This document shows positions 35,850 through 43,806 of a stretch of DNA of 64,000 nucleotides, one piece after another. This DNA is from CAVVAL01 sp963742725 (GTDB lineage: Bacteria > Actinomycetota > Actinomycetes > Mycobacteriales > Cryptosporangiaceae). Numbering within the stretch: position 1 is the first letter of the stretch; each line of letters opens with the position of its first letter. The position numbers and the translations under genes are program-made. Location: contig CAVUMX010000003.1 in NCBI GenBank assembly GCA_963742725.1, positions 2,294,001-2,358,000 on the forward strand. Direction: 5' to 3'. The notes below the pieces were generated by a model. That model ran no database searches. It was not told where the DNA came from and saw nothing but the letters and a program-made list of their open reading frames with translations.

Positions 35850-36719
35850 ATGAGCAGCGCCGTCGACACCGTCCGGGGATTCAACCGGTTCTACACGCGC
35901 GTGATCGGCGTCCTCGGCGAGGGCCTGCTCCGGACGCCGTTCTCCCTCACCGAGGTCCGCGTCCTGTTCGAGCTGGCCCAGCGGAACGCCACCGAGGTCA
36001 CCGACCTCCGCCAGGACCTCGACCTCGACGCCGGCTACCTCAGCCGGATGCTCACCCGGTTCGAGGCGGACGGCCTGATCAGCCGGCACCGCTCGGACTC
36101 GGACGCCCGCCGCCAGACCGTCCGCCTCACCGAGTCGGGCCACGCGACGTTCGACGAGCTGGACGCGCTCGCGGCCGGCGAGATCCGGCAGATGCTCGCG
36201 CCCCTTGCCGGGACGGACCAGCAGCGCCTGCTCAGCGCAATGGGGACGATCCGCCAGCTCCTGGACCCGGCACCCGCCACCACGCCCGCCACCACGCCCG
36301 CTGCCACCCTCCCAACGCCCGCCCCGCTCCCCGCGAACCCGGCGCCGGCGACTCCCGCGGCCCGCAGGTCGGCGCCCGCCACCCGCTCCCCGCGAACCCG
36401 GCGCCCGCGACGTACACGCTGCGTGACCTGCGGCCCGGCGATCTCGGTTGGGTGGTCCAGCGGCACGGGGCGCTCTACGCCGAGGAGTACGGCTGGGACG
36501 GGGGCTTCGAAGCGCTCGTCGCGCGGATCGTCGCCGACTTCGCCGCGGACCACGACCCCGAGCGGGAGCGGGGCTGGATCGCGGAGGTGGCCGGCGAGCC
36601 GGCCGGGTGCGTCTTCTGCATGGCGAAGGACGATCGGACGGCACAGCTGCGCCTGCTCGTCGTCGAACCGTCCGCGCGGGGCCTCGGCATCGGCGCGCGG
36701 CTCGTCGACGAGTGCCTGA
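35850..36719 (+). CDS. MarR-family regulator, N-terminal half of a broken MarR-GNAT fusion
   Basis: ATG 35850 (GAGGTGG upstream) opens MSSAVDTVRGFNRFYTRVIG followed by a full winged helix-turn-helix: FSLTEVRVLFELAQRNATEV, LDLDAGYLSRMLTRFEADGL, and the wing SDARRQTVRLTESGH. After residue ~135 a Pro/Ala/Thr linker reads PAPLPANPAPATPAARR, then goes out of frame into Arg/Ser-rich noise to the stop at 36719. The acetyltransferase domain continues in another frame. In the intact form this would be a bifunctional MarR/GNAT protein. The DNA-binding domain here is intact and probably still recognises the palindrome at 35820. Confidence 0.75.
   Translation: MSSAVDTVRGFNRFYTRVIGVLGEGLLRTPFSLTEVRVLFELAQRNATEVTDLRQDLDLDAGYLSRMLTRFEADGLISRHRSDSDARRQTVRLTESGHATFDELDALAAGEIRQMLAPLAGTDQQRLLSAMGTIRQLLDPAPATTPATTPAATLPTPAPLPANPAPATPAARRSAPATRSPRTRRPRRTRCVTCGPAISVGWSSGTGRSTPRSTAGTGASKRSSRGSSPTSPRTTTPSGSGAGSRRWPASRPGASSAWRRTIGRHSCACSSSNRPRGASASARGSSTSA
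36324..36405. repeat. 59-bp-offset duplication that breaks the MarR-GNAT frame
   Basis: The 23-bp string at 36324-36346 recurs identically at 36383-36405, an offset of 59 bp (59 = 3x19+2). Copy 1 is read in the MarR frame as PLPANPAPAT. Copy 2 is read as PLPANPAPAT only in the GNAT frame. Removing one 59-bp unit would rejoin the two domains. Confidence 0.85.
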
Positions 36720-36886
36720 CCTTCGCCGCGAACGCCGGGTACGAGCGGATCACGCTCTGGACGACCAGCAACCTGGCGCCCGCCCGCCACCTCTACCAGC
36801 GCGCCGGTTTCACCCTGGACGAGGAGGAGACGCGCCGCCGCTTCGGCCACGACCTGACGGGCCAGACCTGGTCCCGCCCACTCTGA
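36452..36886 (+). CDS. GNAT acetyltransferase, C-terminal half of the broken MarR-GNAT fusion
   Basis: A GNAT domain with strands WIAEVAGEPAGCVFCMAKD and LRLLVVEPSARGLGIGARLV (the latter holding the acetyl-CoA loop R-G-L-G-I-G), then YERITLWTTSNLAPARHLYQ and AGFTLDEEE. The frame's first possible start is GTG 36452, but domain similarity begins earlier, at TYTLRDLRPGDLGWVVQRHG (about 36411), so the N-terminus is missing if translation starts at 36452. No ribosome binding site is visible. It may be silent unless ribosomes shift frame from marR. Confidence 0.65.
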   Translation: MVQRHGALYAEEYGWDGGFEALVARIVADFAADHDPERERGWIAEVAGEPAGCVFCMAKDDRTAQLRLLVVEPSARGLGIGARLVDECLTFAANAGYERITLWTTSNLAPARHLYQRAGFTLDEEETRRRFGHDLTGQTWSRPL

Positions 36887-36898
36887 GCGCCGCTGACC

Positions 36899-36947
36899 TT
36901 CGGATTTTTGAGGGTCGCAGCCGCCCCGAAACCCTCAAAAGTCCGAA
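36899..36947. terminator. Conserved-arm hairpin, copy 2, between convergent genes
   Basis: TTCGGATTTTTGAGGGT and ACCCTCAAAAGTCCGAA pair with one mismatch around a 15-nt centre. The arms match the element after leuS (15757-15807), while the centre differs. It lies between the convergent GNAT and cbiX genes, so a bidirectional terminator role is likely. Confidence 0.7.
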
Positions 36948-36975
36948 CCTGGGCGGGCAGCGGTACCCGGACGGC

Positions 36976-37836
36976 TTAGTCGGCGGGGTGGGTGTGGGGC
37001 CGCTGCGCGGCGCCGACCTTCTCCTCGTGACCGGGGAACGGCGCCCGGTACACGCACGTGTCGCAGTTCATCGCCAGGCTCTCGCCCAGCGCTTCGGCGT
37101 ACCGGGCGAGGACGAGTCGCGCCACGTCGTCGTGGGCGCCCAGCACGTCGGCGACCCGCGCGCCGGCGCCGGCAGCAGCACGGGCGACCGAGCGCGGCAA
37201 CCGGCCCGGTGCCAGGAAGTACGGCGCCACCACGATGTCGTCGTGGCCCAGCGCCCGCAGCCGGGACACGGCGTCCGCGACCGTGGGTGTGGTGGCCGAC
37301 GCGTACGCCACCTCGACGGGCGCGCCCCCGCCCCGGTACTCCCAGAGCAGGCGGGCGACGCGGTAGATCTCGGCGTTGGCGTCCGGGTCGGCGGCGCCGG
37401 CGGCGGTGAGCACGACAGCGGTCGAAGGCCCGGCGCCGGCGGAAAGAAGGCGGGCGGACAGCGCCGACAAGATCAAGGGATCAGCCCCGAGCGGACGCCC
37501 GTACACGACCCGGAAACCCGGGTGCGACGAGCGCGCCAGCCGGACGGACCCCGCGATGTCGCCCTTGCTGTGCGACGCGGCGGTGAGCAGCAGCGGGACG
37601 GCGGCCACCGCGGCGCCGGACCCGGCCAGGGAACCCAGCGCCCGGGACACGGACGGCGACTCGTGGTCGACGTACGCGAGCCGGACGGGCACCTCGGGCG
37701 CGAGCGCCCGCACGCGGTCCATCAGCTTCTCAAGCTCCGCGATCCCGGCACGGAACGCCGTGCCGTGGGCGACGGCGAGCAGCACCGGAGCGGCGGGACG
37801 GCCGATCCGCGGCGACGGCAGAGGCACCGCGGTCAT
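36976..37836 (-). CDS. CbiX/SirB-type sirohydrochlorin chelatase
   Basis: A 286-aa two-lobed protein of the class II chelatase family that inserts metal into sirohydrochlorin. VLLAVAHGTAFRAGIAELEK holds the first conserved His, AAVPLLLTAASHSKGDIAGS the second, and the C-lobe repeats the pattern (DDIVVAPYFLAPGRLPRSVA). The end has MNCDTCVYRAPFPGHEE, a Cys pair that could bind metal. ATG 37836 overlaps the cysN stop (ATGA), so it is co-expressed with sulfate activation. Sulfite reductase Sir needs siroheme, which makes iron insertion the likely role. Confidence 0.85.
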   Translation of the reverse strand: MTAVPLPSPRIGRPAAPVLLAVAHGTAFRAGIAELEKLMDRVRALAPEVPVRLAYVDHESPSVSRALGSLAGSGAAVAAVPLLLTAASHSKGDIAGSVRLARSSHPGFRVVYGRPLGADPLILSALSARLLSAGAGPSTAVVLTAAGAADPDANAEIYRVARLLWEYRGGGAPVEVAYASATTPTVADAVSRLRALGHDDIVVAPYFLAPGRLPRSVARAAAGAGARVADVLGAHDDVARLVLARYAEALGESLAMNCDTCVYRAPFPGHEEKVGAAQRPHTHPAD

Positions 37837-39080
37837 GGCCCGGAGACCATCCCGGCTGCCACCGTGGCGCCGCTGGCCTCGTCGACCAGCAGGAACGAGC
37901 CGGTGCCCCGGGACGAGCGGTACGGGTCGACGGCGACGGGCTCCGCGAGCCGCAGCAGCACGTCGCCGATGTCGTTGAGGCCGAGTGCGTCCGCGTCGAG
38001 GCGGGTGAGCGTGGCGACGTCGAGGCGGTCGCTGATGGCGCCGACGATGACCCGGACGTCCCGGGTGCCGGTCCGCAGCCGCAGCCGGTCGCCCGCGCGG
38101 ACGGTGCGTTCGGCGACGACGCACACCCGGCCGGCGAGTTCCCGGACGGGCGTCGGCGCGTCCTCGACAGCGGCCAGCAGGTCGCCGCGGCTGACGTCGA
38201 TGTCGTCGGCGAGCCGGACGGCGACCGACCGGCCGGTGGCGGCCTCGTCCAGTTCGCCGTCGAACGTGTCGATGCCGACGACCTTGGACCGCCGCCCGGA
38301 CGGCAGCACGACGACCTCGTCCCCGACGCGGAGCACACCGGCGGCGATCCTGCCGGCGTAGGCGCGGTAGTCGGGGTGGCTGGCCGAGCGGGGACGGATC
38401 ACGAGCTGGACGGGCAGGCGGGCGCCGACGGAGCCGTTCCGGTCGCGTACCGGGACGGTTTCGAGGTGTTCCAGCAGCGTGGGGCCGGCGTACCAGTCGA
38501 GCCGCACGGACGGTTCCACCACGTTGTCGCCGTGCAGGGCCGAGATCGGGATGGCCGTGACGGAGGAGATGCCGAGCTGGTTGGCGAGCACGTCGAAGTC
38601 GGCGACGATGCCGTCGTAGACGTCCTCGGCGAAGTTGACCAGGTCCATCTTGTTGACGGCGAGGACGACGTGGCCGACGCCGAGCAGGGCGGCGACGGCG
38701 GCGTGCCGGTGGGACTGCTCGACCAGGCCGTGACGGGCGTCCACGAGGACGACGGCGACATCGGCGGTGGAGGCCCCGGTGACCATGTTGCGGGTGTACT
38801 GGACGTGGCCGGGGGTGTCGGCGAGGACGAACGAGCGGCGCGGCGTGCCGAAATACCGGTACGCGACGTCGATCGTGATGCCCTGTTCGCGCTCGGCACG
38901 CAGCCCGTCGGTCAGGAGGGCGAGGTCGGTGTCGCCGAGCCCGCGCCGCCGTGACGCGTCCACGACGGCGTCGAGCTGGTCCGCGAAGATGCTCTTCGAG
39001 TCGTGCAGCAGCCGCCCGATGAGCGTCGACTTGCCATCATCCACCGACCCGGCCGTAGCAACCCGCAATAGGTCAGTCAC
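37833..39080 (-). CDS. cysN: Sulfate adenylyltransferase large (GTPase) subunit CysN
   Basis: GTPase that drives APS synthesis with CysD. The 415 aa start VTDLLRVATAGSVDDGKSTL (G1 P-loop), with REQGITIDVAYRYF (G2), LADTPGHVQYTRNMVTGAST (G3) and AVNKMDLVNF (G4), then EF-Tu-like beta-barrel domains. There is no APS-kinase fusion; kinase is encoded separately as CysC. GTG 39080 has AGGACGGGAA upstream. Unlike the rest of the operon it is separated from cysD by a 143-bp gap filled by a ~120-bp repeat, which could affect relative expression. Confidence 0.94.
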   Translation of the reverse strand: MTDLLRVATAGSVDDGKSTLIGRLLHDSKSIFADQLDAVVDASRRRGLGDTDLALLTDGLRAEREQGITIDVAYRYFGTPRRSFVLADTPGHVQYTRNMVTGASTADVAVVLVDARHGLVEQSHRHAAVAALLGVGHVVLAVNKMDLVNFAEDVYDGIVADFDVLANQLGISSVTAIPISALHGDNVVEPSVRLDWYAGPTLLEHLETVPVRDRNGSVGARLPVQLVIRPRSASHPDYRAYAGRIAAGVLRVGDEVVVLPSGRRSKVVGIDTFDGELDEAATGRSVAVRLADDIDVSRGDLLAAVEDAPTPVRELAGRVCVVAERTVRAGDRLRLRTGTRDVRVIVGAISDRLDVATLTRLDADALGLNDIGDVLLRLAEPVAVDPYRSSRGTGSFLLVDEASGATVAAGMVSGP

Positions 39081-39099
39081 GAAATTCCCGTCCTGAGTA

Positions 39100-39223
39100 A
39101 GAGCTTTTGATCTGACGCGGAGCCCGCCGAGGTGCCGCGACCGCAAGGCGGAGGCGGCGAGCTGGCCTTGAGGCCGCGAGCCACCGACAACGCAGCGAGC
39201 GTGGTGCCTCGGCGGGCCACCCA
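39100..39223 (-). repeat. ~120-bp dispersed repeat, copy 1, between cysD and cysN
   Basis: On the minus strand it begins right after the cysD TAG and matches 43807-43927 after cysH over almost its whole length, including CTGCGTTGTCG, CTCGCGGCC, CTCCGCCTTGC and the final GTCA-RTCAAAAGCT. Its ends form a perfect 11-bp stem (CCTCGGCGGGC/GCCCGCCGAGG, 39207-39217 with 39122-39132). Copy 2 has one changed pair on both sides of this stem. Confidence 0.85.
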
Positions 39224-40141
39224 CTAGAAGTAGCCTTCGCGTTTGCGGTCTTCCATGGCGGCCTCTGACGCGCGGTCGTCTGCCCTGGTCGCGCCGCGTT
39301 CGGTGATGCGGCTGACGGCGGTTTCGGCGATGACGGCGTCGACGTCGGCGGCGGTGGAGCGGACGGCTCCGGTGCAGGTGGCGTCGCCGACGGTGCGGTA
39401 GCGGACGGTCTCGGTGCGGACGGTCTCGCCGTCGCGCGGCGGGGTCCACTGGGTGACGCCGAGGAGCATGCCGTCGCGTTCGATGACGTCGCGCTGGTGG
39501 GCGTAGTAGATGCTGGGAACTTCGATGCGGTCCTGGGCGATGTAGCGCCAGATGTCCAGCTCGGTCCAGTTGGAGAGCGGGAAGATGCGGACGTGTTCGC
39601 CGGGGGCGATGCGGCCGTTGTAGAGGTCCCACAGTTCGGGGCGCTGGTGGCGGGGGTCCCACTGGCCGAACTCGTCGCGGATGGAGAAGACGCGTTCCTT
39701 GGCGCGGGCCTTCTCCTCGTCGCGGCGGGCGCCGCCGAGGACCGCGTCGAACTTGTTGGCGACGATCGCGTCGAGGAGCGTCACGGTCTGGAGGGGGTTG
39801 CGGGACTGGCCGGGGCGTTCGACGACGCGGCCGGTGTCGATGGAGTCCTGGACGCTGGCGACGACGAGGTCGACGCCGAGTTCGGCCACGCGGCGGTCGC
39901 GGTACTCGATGACCTCGCCGAAGTTGTGGCCCGTGTCGACGTGCATGAGGGGGAACGGGATACGGCCGGGCGCGAACGCCTTCTCGGCGAGCCGCAGCAT
40001 GACGATCGAGTCCTTGCCGCCGCTGAAGAGCAGGACGGGACGTTCGAACGACCCGACCATCTCGCGCAGGATGTGGATGGACTCGTCCTCCAGCGCGGTG
40101 AGCGCGGCGAACTCTGATCGTGTGACGACGGCGGCGGTCAC
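39224..40141 (-). CDS. cysD: Sulfate adenylyltransferase small subunit CysD
   Basis: PP-loop ATP pyrophosphatase forming APS from sulfate and ATP. The 305 aa show RPVLLFSGGKDSIVMLRLAE (the PP-loop SGGKDS), LMHVDTGHNFGEVIEYRD, and the C-terminal ERGATRADDRASEAAMEDRK followed by REGYF, which is characteristic. GTG 40141 overlaps the cysC stop (GTGA). It is the second gene after the cys leader peptide at 40887. Confidence 0.96.
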   Translation of the reverse strand: MTAAVVTRSEFAALTALEDESIHILREMVGSFERPVLLFSGGKDSIVMLRLAEKAFAPGRIPFPLMHVDTGHNFGEVIEYRDRRVAELGVDLVVASVQDSIDTGRVVERPGQSRNPLQTVTLLDAIVANKFDAVLGGARRDEEKARAKERVFSIRDEFGQWDPRHQRPELWDLYNGRIAPGEHVRIFPLSNWTELDIWRYIAQDRIEVPSIYYAHQRDVIERDGMLLGVTQWTPPRDGETVRTETVRYRTVGDATCTGAVRSTAADVDAVIAETAVSRITERGATRADDRASEAAMEDRKREGYF

Positions 40142-40722
40142 GCCAGCCCCCTCGTGGTCAGCAGGGTGATCACGGCGTCGGCGGAGTGCTCGACGCTGGA
40201 TCCTTCGGTCCGGATCACCAGGTCGGGAGTTCTGGGCGCCTCATACACGTCATCCACTCCCGTCAACCCCCTGATCTCGCCGTTGCGTTGCTTCGCGTAC
40301 AGGCCCTTCACGTCGCGTGAGCTGCACACTTGTACTGGAGTCGCGACATGCACCTCTAGATACGGAACGCCGCTGCGTTCGTGCCGGTTACGCACCTCGG
40401 CGCGGCTGGCTTCGTACGGAGAGATGACCGCCGCTAGTACCAATACCCCATTTCGGGCCAGCAGGTCGGCCACGAAGCCGATCCGGGAGATGTTCGTTGC
40501 GCGATCTTCACGGCTGAAGCCGAGACCGGCGGACAGGTGTTCGCGGACGGCGTCGCCGTCGAGGACTTCGACGCGGCGGCCGGTTGCGCGCAGGCGCTCG
40601 GCGGCGGCGTTGGCGATCGTGGTCTTGCCGGCGCTGGGTAGGCCGGTGAGCCAGACGGTCGCGCCGGTCTGGGTGGCGGCGGATGCTGGCTTATCGGGGG
40701 CTAGCGCGACGGGGGTGGTCAT
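40138..40722 (-). CDS. cysC: Adenylylsulfate kinase CysC
   Basis: Phosphorylates APS to PAPS. The 194-aa product has the P-loop ATVWLTGLPSAGKTTIANAA, DGDAVREHLSAGLGFSREDR, VLVLAAVISPYEASRAEVRN and KGLYAKQRNGEIRGLTGVDD, all APS-kinase signatures. ATG 40722 has AGGAG about 10 bases upstream. The frame is open further up (another ATG at 40845), but that part is not kinase-like. CysH here has the iron-sulfur motif of APS reductases, so PAPS made by CysC may serve sulfotransferases rather than reduction (inference). Confidence 0.94.
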   Translation of the reverse strand: MTTPVALAPDKPASAATQTGATVWLTGLPSAGKTTIANAAAERLRATGRRVEVLDGDAVREHLSAGLGFSREDRATNISRIGFVADLLARNGVLVLAAVISPYEASRAEVRNRHERSGVPYLEVHVATPVQVCSSRDVKGLYAKQRNGEIRGLTGVDDVYEAPRTPDLVIRTEGSSVEHSADAVITLLTTRGLA

Positions 40723-40886
40723 CGCGTGAGGTCTCCTGACGGCGTCGTGGCGAGCTGGACTCGGAACGGCGTGCTCTTCAGGGGCGCCACGCGGGCGAGG
40801 TAGCGAGACCCGCGGCGGTGTTGGCGCCCTGCGGATCTGGCTCATCTCACGACTTCGTCGTCGCAAAGGAATAGGGCCGACCCGCG

Positions 40887-40967
40887 TCAAGCGGGGCGAC
40901 ACACTGCGCTGGACACACGGAGGAGGTCAACGTGCAGTCGCACGGTGAGCCTGGTGCCAGCGGACAT
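40887..40967 (-). CDS. Leader peptide of the cysC-cysD-cysN operon (RLHVDLLRVSSAVC)
   Basis: A 26-codon ORF from ATG 40967 to TGA 40887, whose product contains VRLHVDLLRVSSAVCRPA. The R-L-H-V-D-L-x-R-V-x-S-A-x-C core matches the short peptides annotated in many actinobacteria as putative leader peptides upstream of sulfur genes. It lies 164 bp before cysC on the same strand. A Cys codon near the end suggests cysteine-responsive attenuation. A second member of the family lies on the opposite strand at 41082. Confidence 0.85.
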   Translation of the reverse strand: MSAGTRLTVRLHVDLLRVSSAVCRPA

Positions 40968-41081
40968 AGCAACGATGATCGCACATCGCGCCAAAGTCGC
41001 CAACCGTGAGCTGCGCCACGATACGGACCGTGCGTCTCATCATATGGCCAGCTCCGCGAGCCTTGTGAGAGACTGGTTGAC

Positions 41082-41165
41082 GTGACGAACCCCGGCGACC
41101 TGCTCCTGGTTGCCCGCCTGCATGTAGACCTGCAGCGGGTGATCAGCGCCGCCTGTCCGGCCTGA
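41082..41165 (+). CDS. Leader peptide of the sir-cysH operon (RLHVDLQRVISAAC)
   Basis: A 27-codon ORF from GTG 41082 to TGA 41165. The product contains LLLVARLHVDLQRVISAACP, sharing R-L-H-V-D-L-x-R-V-x-S-A-x-C with the divergent peptide at 40887. It lies 96 bp before sir. The Cys codon is the third sense codon from the stop. TTCCG-CGC-CGGAA just after the stop could form a small hairpin. The divergent start codons are 114 bp apart, so the promoters share this interval. Confidence 0.87.
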   Translation: MTNPGDLLLVARLHVDLQRVISAACPA

Positions 41166-41261
41166 CGGTTCTTCCGCGCCGGAAATCCGTTCGTCAGCTG
41201 ACCCCCGCCCGCTCCCGGCGGCGAGGCCCAGGGTCACACCCGTTTCGATAGGACACCACCC

Positions 41262-42959
41262 ATGGCCGCGCCCACCCCAGCGCCAGCCCCCCGTCCCGCC
41301 CGACGTGCCGCTCCGCCCCGCCGCTCGCAGGGCCAGTGGGCGCTGGGCTACCGCGAACCCCTCAACCCGAACGAGCGGACGAAGCGCGACAACGACGGCC
41401 TCCTCGTCCGGCAGCGCATCATCGACATCTACGCGCACAAGGGGTTCGACTCGATCGACGGCGCCGACCTGCGCGGCCGGTTCCGCTGGTTCGGCCTGTA
41501 CACGCAGCGGGCCCAGGGGATCCCGGGCGGCAAGACGGCGATCCTGGAGCCGGAGGAGCTCGAGGACCGCTACTTCATGCTGCGCGTCCGGATCGACAGC
41601 GGCCGGCTGACCAGCGAGGCGCTGCGGGTGATCGCCGGCATCAGCACCGAGTTCGGGCGTGACGTGGCCGACATCACCGACCGGCAGAACGTGCAGTACC
41701 ACTGGATCCGCATCGAGGACGTCCCGGAGATCTGGCGCCGGCTGGAGACCGTCGGGCTGGGCAGCACCGAGGCGTGCGGCGACACCCCGCGCGTCATCCT
41801 GGGCTGCCCGCTCGCGGGCGTGCTCGCGGACGAGGTGATCGACGCGACCGATCCGATCCACGAGACCGTCGCCAAGTACGTGGGCGACCCGCAGTTCTCG
41901 AACCTGCCCCGCAAGTTCAAGACCTCCATCTCCGGATGCGTGGACCACTGCACCAACCACGAGATCAACGACGTGGCGTTCGTCGGCGTCGTCGGCCCGG
42001 ACGGCGAGCCCGGCTACGACCTGTGGGTCGGCGGCGGGCTGTCCACCAACCCGATGCTGGCGCAGCGCCTGGGCGTGTTCGTCCGCCCGGACCAGGTGTC
42101 CGAGGTGTGGGCCGGGGTGTGCGGCGTGTTCCGCGACTACGGGTACCGCCGCTCGCGGAACCACGCGCGGATCAAGTTCCTCGTCGCCGACTGGGGCGTG
42201 GAGAAGTTCCGCGAGGTGCTGGAGAAGGAGTACCTGCACGCGGCGCTCCCGGACGGGCCCGCGCCCGCCGACCCCGGCACCGAGGAGCGCGACCACGTCG
42301 GCGTCACGGCGCAGGTCGACGGCAACATGGCCGTCGGCTTCGCCCCGCGCGCCGGCCGGATCAGCGGCACTGTCCTGGCCGCGGTCGCCGACCTCGCCGA
42401 CCAGTACGGCCAGGGCCGGATCGCCACGACCGCCCAGCAGAAGCTGGTGATCCTGGACGTCCCGCCGGCGTCCGTCGAGGCGCTGGTGGGCGCGCTGGCC
42501 GAGCACGACCTGCAGGTCCGGCCGAGCGTGTTCCGCCGCGGCACGATGGCGTGCACCGGGCTGGAGTTCTGCAAGCTGGCGATCGTCGAGACCAAGGCGC
42601 GCGCGCAGTGGCTCTACGACGAACTGGAGCGGCGGCTGCCCGAGTTCGACGAGAAGATCTCGATCAACGTCAACGGCTGCCCGAACTCGTGCGCCCGGTT
42701 CCAGACGGCCGATATCGGCTTCAAGGGCTCGATCGTCCGCGACGCCGACGGCAACCAGGTCGAGGGCTTCCAGATCCACCTGGGCGGCCACTACGGCGTG
42801 GACGCCACGTTCGGGCGCAAGTTCCGTGGCCTCAAGGTCACCGCCGACGAGATGGCCGACTACTGCGAGCGGATCCTGCGCGGGTACGTGGAGCGCCGCG
42901 AGCCGGGCGAGCGTTTCAACGCCTACGTCGCCAGAGCGGACGAGGAGTGGCTGGCATGA
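41262..42959 (+). CDS. sir: Ferredoxin-dependent sulfite (assimilatory) reductase, NirA/SirA type
   Basis: Siroheme and [4Fe-4S] enzyme reducing sulfite to sulfide. The 565 aa have two ferrodoxin-like/siroheme half repeats. The cluster ligands are in ACTGLEFCKLA and VNGCPNSCARFQ (C-x5-C and C-x3-C). FGLYTQRAQGIPGG and TEACGDTPRVILG supply the Tyr and Cys that are cross-linked in mycobacterial NirA. An N-terminal Pro/Ala stretch is variable. Nitrite reductase is the alternative, but the position with cysH and the cys leader peptide favours sulfite. ATG 42959-side overlap with the next gene indicates coupling. Confidence 0.93.
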   Translation: MAAPTPAPAPRPARRAAPPRRSQGQWALGYREPLNPNERTKRDNDGLLVRQRIIDIYAHKGFDSIDGADLRGRFRWFGLYTQRAQGIPGGKTAILEPEELEDRYFMLRVRIDSGRLTSEALRVIAGISTEFGRDVADITDRQNVQYHWIRIEDVPEIWRRLETVGLGSTEACGDTPRVILGCPLAGVLADEVIDATDPIHETVAKYVGDPQFSNLPRKFKTSISGCVDHCTNHEINDVAFVGVVGPDGEPGYDLWVGGGLSTNPMLAQRLGVFVRPDQVSEVWAGVCGVFRDYGYRRSRNHARIKFLVADWGVEKFREVLEKEYLHAALPDGPAPADPGTEERDHVGVTAQVDGNMAVGFAPRAGRISGTVLAAVADLADQYGQGRIATTAQQKLVILDVPPASVEALVGALAEHDLQVRPSVFRRGTMACTGLEFCKLAIVETKARAQWLYDELERRLPEFDEKISINVNGCPNSCARFQTADIGFKGSIVRDADGNQVEGFQIHLGGHYGVDATFGRKFRGLKVTADEMADYCERILRGYVERREPGERFNAYVARADEEWLA

Positions 42960-43120
42960 CGGAGTCCGTCCGGCACGCGCCGCCGTTCTACTGCCCGTAC
43001 TGCGGCGAGGAGGACATCCGGCCGTGGGGCGAGACACCGTCCCAGTACCGCTGCGCGGACTGCCTGCGCGTATGGACCTTGAAGCTGGTCGGCACGACAA
43101 CCGTGGAGGCACAGTCATGA
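42956..43120 (+). CDS. Small zinc-ribbon protein between sir and cysH
   Basis: A 54-aa protein, ATG 42956 overlapping the sir stop and TGA 43120 overlapping the cysH start. It reads FYCPYCGEEDIRPWGETPSQ then YRCADCLRVWTLKLVG: two CxxC/CxxC pairs forming a zinc ribbon. Small ribbon proteins in this position recur in actinobacterial cys operons. Likely roles are an accessory or electron-transfer/assembly factor for Sir or CysH; this is inferred from its position only. Confidence 0.8.
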   Translation: MTESVRHAPPFYCPYCGEEDIRPWGETPSQYRCADCLRVWTLKLVGTTTVEAQS

Positions 43121-43806
43121 GCCGGCGGGATCTGAGGACGCTCGCCGAGCTGGCGGGCGCTGAGTTAGAGCACGCCCATCCGGTCGACGTGCTGCGGTGG
43201 GCCGCCGAGACGTTCGGCGAGCGGTTCGCGATCACGTCTTCCATGGGGGACGCCGTCCTCACGAGCCTCGCCGCCGAGGCCGTCCCCGGCGTGCAGGTGG
43301 TGTTCCTCGACACCGGCTACCACTTCCCGCAGACGCTCGAAACGCGGGACCGTGTCGCCGCCGAACTGGCCGTCGAGGTCATCACCGTCAAACCGCAGCT
43401 CACAGTCGCCCAGCAGAACATCAAGTACGGGCAGAGCCTGTACTCGCGCGACCCCGACCTGTGCTGCTCCATGCGGAAGGTGGAGCCGCTGAACCGGGTG
43501 CTGCGCGGGTACGACGCGTGGGCGTCCGGGATCCGGCGCGACGAGTCGGCGTCGCGGGCCAACACGCCCGTCGTCGGCTGGGACGCGCGCCGCGAAATGG
43601 TCAAGGTGAACCCGCTCGCCACCTGGACCCAGTCCGACGTGGACACCTACGCGGACGAACGCGGCGTCATCGTCAACCCGCTCGTGGAACTCGGCTTCGC
43701 GTCCATCGGCTGCGCCCCCTGCACCCAGCGGGTCTCCGCCGGCGAAGACACCCGCGCAGGCCGCTGGGCCGGCCAAGAAAAAACCGAATGCGGCCTGCAT
43801 GTATAG
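43117..43806 (+). CDS. cysH: Adenylylsulfate (APS) reductase CysH
   Basis: Reduces APS to sulfite. The 229 aa have FAITSSMGDAVLTSLAAE (PP-loop-like), VVFLDTGYHFPQTLETRD, the [4Fe-4S] ligands in DPDLCCSMRKVEPLNRVL and IGCAPCTQRV, and the catalytic Cys near the C-terminus (KTECGLHV). The CC...CxxC set marks an APS rather than a PAPS reductase. ATG 43117 overlaps the zinc-ribbon stop. The operon ends here, with a ~120-bp repeat directly after the TAG. Confidence 0.95.
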   Translation: MSRRDLRTLAELAGAELEHAHPVDVLRWAAETFGERFAITSSMGDAVLTSLAAEAVPGVQVVFLDTGYHFPQTLETRDRVAAELAVEVITVKPQLTVAQQNIKYGQSLYSRDPDLCCSMRKVEPLNRVLRGYDAWASGIRRDESASRANTPVVGWDARREMVKVNPLATWTQSDVDTYADERGVIVNPLVELGFASIGCAPCTQRVSAGEDTRAGRWAGQEKTECGLHV

